NCBI GenBank assembly: GCA_035318745.1
Contig: DATHEA010000025.1
Span: 1-32,786 of the forward strand
Length of the DNA: 32,786 bases
Source of the DNA: VRUE01 sp035318745
GTDB lineage: Bacteria; Actinomycetota; Thermoleophilia; Solirubrobacterales; 70-9
Direction: 5' to 3'
Below are positions 31,557 through 32,786 of this stretch, one piece after another; the first letter of the stretch is position 1, and each line of letters begins with the position of its first letter. A program made the translations under genes and the position numbers. The notes beneath the pieces were generated by a model. That model worked only from the letters and a program-made list of their open reading frames with translations, was not told the DNA's origin and made no database searches.

Positions 31557-32287
31557 CCGACCACGCGATTCTCATCCCCACCGAGGAGGGCGTGGTGGGC
31601 GGCATCGTGAGCCAGCCCGACCACGAGCAGCGGGCGGCGCTCATCCTCCTGCCGGGGTATGGTCGCCCCGCTCGCTCCGGGGTGAATGCGTTCTGGACGC
31701 GCACGGCGCGTGCCTGCGCCGAGCTCGGCCTCGTCACGCTCCGCACCGACTACTCCCGCGAGGGAGAGACCCTGCCGATCGGCGAGGGGGGGAGTGGGCA
31801 GATCTGGAAGAGGGACCTGGACCTGCACATCCTTCAGCAGATCGTTCCCTGGTTCCGCCAGCGGGCGGGAGACGTGCCGCTGCTTCTCGCCGGCATCTGT
31901 TCGGGTGCACGGCTGGCGATCGAGCACGCCGGCAGCGAGCCAGAGGCGGTGGCTGAGACCTTTCTGATCGTGCCGCACCTGAAAGCGCTGGCTCAGCCGG
32001 GAAGCGAAGGAGCGGCCCAGTCGGCAGGCCTGGACGCCGTCGACCCTCTGGTCGTGGACCGTATGCGGGCGATCCTCACTCGGGCGCCGAGTTGGATCCT
32101 CGTCGGCGAGTGCGACTCACCCGACGTGCCAACGCTCCAGCGTCTGGTCGGCCCCACGCCCCATCCTCTCGAGGTCGAGGTGGTGCCTGCTACCGCCCTC
32201 CACCTCCTCGACCAGCCACACCTCCAGGACGAGGTCGCCCGTCGCCTCGCCGCCCGCCTGTCGCGCGCTCTCGCCGTAGCAGCCTGA
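31553..32287 (+). CDS. Alpha/beta hydrolase with cysteine nucleophile elbow
   Basis: 244 residues, TTG start overlapping the ligase stop (TTGA). The fold blocks are ALILLPGYGRPARSGVNAFW (29-48), VTLRTDYSREGET (61-73), and the elbow LLAGICSGARLA (111-122), with Cys116 in the nucleophile position. Asp188 in VGECDSPDVP and His217 in ATALHLLD could complete the triad. Cys-based elbows are known in dienelactone hydrolase-like proteins, and the pattern recalls hydrolase 2 of exosortase A clusters (from memory). It is last in the four-gene module and probably acts on the ACP- or glycan-bound acyl group. Confidence 0.78.
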   Translation: MTDHAILIPTEEGVVGGIVSQPDHEQRAALILLPGYGRPARSGVNAFWTRTARACAELGLVTLRTDYSREGETLPIGEGGSGQIWKRDLDLHILQQIVPWFRQRAGDVPLLLAGICSGARLAIEHAGSEPEAVAETFLIVPHLKALAQPGSEGAAQSAGLDAVDPLVVDRMRAILTRAPSWILVGECDSPDVPTLQRLVGPTPHPLEVEVVPATALHLLDQPHLQDEVARRLAARLSRALAVAA

Positions 32288-32304
32288 CACGCCGGTACGC
32301 TTAC

Positions 32305-32328
32305 TTAACTCAGAAAACCTTGAGTTAA
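32305..32328. promoter_or_regulatory. Perfect 8-bp inverted repeat, operator or weak terminator
   Basis: TTAACTCA, an 8-nt loop (GAAAACCT), then TGAGTTAA. It lies 17 bp after the last acyl-module gene and 69 bp before the next ATG. It has no T-run after it and is AT-rich, so an operator or a weak hairpin is likelier than a standard terminator. TAAATT at 32332-32337 could be the -10 of the downstream gene. Confidence 0.45.
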
Positions 32329-32396
32329 AGGTAAATTCGCGGTATCCCGGTTGGCATTCCCAAGGGGGAAATCCAACCAATCGAAAGGAAAAGAAG

Positions 32397-32786
32397 ATGA
32401 CTCGCAATCTCAAGATCCTTGGCCTTGCTCTCGTCGCGGTCTTCGCGATGAGCGCAATGGTCGCATCGGCCGCCTCGGCTCAAGGGAAACTCACATCGGA
32501 CGGCCCGGTGACACTGAAAGCGACGGAAACAGGGGCCATAACCGCAAACGCCCAGACAGCGTTCACACACACGACCGTATGTCCGGGCAGCACGATCACA
32601 GGGCATAAATACAACGTAACACCGCACGGACTGATCGCCTCCGGAGAAACCACAGCTACACTCACGCCTCACTACAACCAGTCTGCCTGCCAAATAGTCG
32701 ATCTGGGTGTTCCAATGACAATTACAATGAATGGCTGTGACTTCGTACTCCACGTTGGCGCAACAGTTGGGACCAAATACGAAGTA
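32397..32786 (+). CDS. Short secreted protein, cut by window edge
   Basis: 130 codons are open from the ATG at 32397 to the right edge with no stop, so the C-terminus is missing. A strong ribosome binding site (AAAGGAAAAG) precedes the ATG. Residues 1-28 form a clear signal peptide (MTRNLKILGLALVAVFAMSA, then a small-residue run ending SAASA before QGKL). The mature part is Thr-rich with pairs of Cys (TTVCPGSTITG, QSACQIVD, NGCDFVL), suggesting disulfides and a beta-rich fold. From memory, proteins with this leader occur in many copies in Solirubrobacterales. The function is unknown. Confidence 0.8.
   Translation, partial: MTRNLKILGLALVAVFAMSAMVASAASAQGKLTSDGPVTLKATETGAITANAQTAFTHTTVCPGSTITGHKYNVTPHGLIASGETTATLTPHYNQSACQIVDLGVPMTITMNGCDFVLHVGATVGTKYEV

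Overview
The window reads as high-GC actinobacterial DNA, most likely from the class Thermoleophilia (Solirubrobacterales or relatives). That placement is an inference. It rests on GC-rich codon use, frequent GTG/TTG starts, many apparently leaderless transcripts, and two kinds of secreted protein that I associate with that group: the repeat/PKD protein at 5496-7418 and the short secreted protein cut by the right edge at 32397.

Region 1 (1-8040) is mixed accessory DNA. It holds a transposase start cut by the left edge, a FAD oxidoreductase with its MmyB-type regulator, and two degenerate initiator-tRNA 3' fragments inside a direct repeat. The repeat copies flank a DUF1801 gene and a VapBC toxin-antitoxin pair. 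Then come two large exported proteins, the tail of a sigma factor gene, and a small membrane protein.

Region 2 (8197-32287) is a surface-glycan island built for heavy decoration. I count nine probable glycosyltransferases, six sulfotransferase-fold proteins, two paralogous methyltransferases, a heparinase II/III-like protein, a polysaccharide deacetylase, and a four-gene acyl module (two alpha/beta hydrolases, an acyl carrier protein, an AMP-forming acyl ligase). Genes lie in tightly packed blocks (1-bp gaps, ATGA/GTGA/TTGA overlaps) that alternate in strand, with 41-64 bp between divergent starts. The likely units are: 10622 to 8197 (lyase-like, methyltransferase); 10664 to 13909 (three sulfotransferases, methyltransferase); 19854 to 13913 (two copies of a glycosyltransferase pair around two sulfotransferases); 19902 to 21883 (GT4, sulfotransferase); 26405 to 24321 (GT2, GT61); 26451 to 27263 (GT32); 28816 to 27256 (deacetylase, GT2); 28862 to 32287 (acyl module). 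The simplest model is a strain-specific polysaccharide or glycolipid that is assembled, methylated, sulfated from PAPS, deacetylated and acylated. No polymerase, flippase, ABC exporter, initiating transferase or PAPS-synthesis gene is in the window, so the locus probably continues elsewhere.

A RES-type toxin-antitoxin pair and a broken TPR gene (21955-24303) sit inside the island like an insertion. The points most worth following are the sulfotransferase with a leucine-rich-repeat tail, the duplicated glycosyltransferase cassette, the mirror-image methyltransferase units, the acyl module with non-serine nucleophile elbows, and the recurrent leaderless-type -10 boxes.
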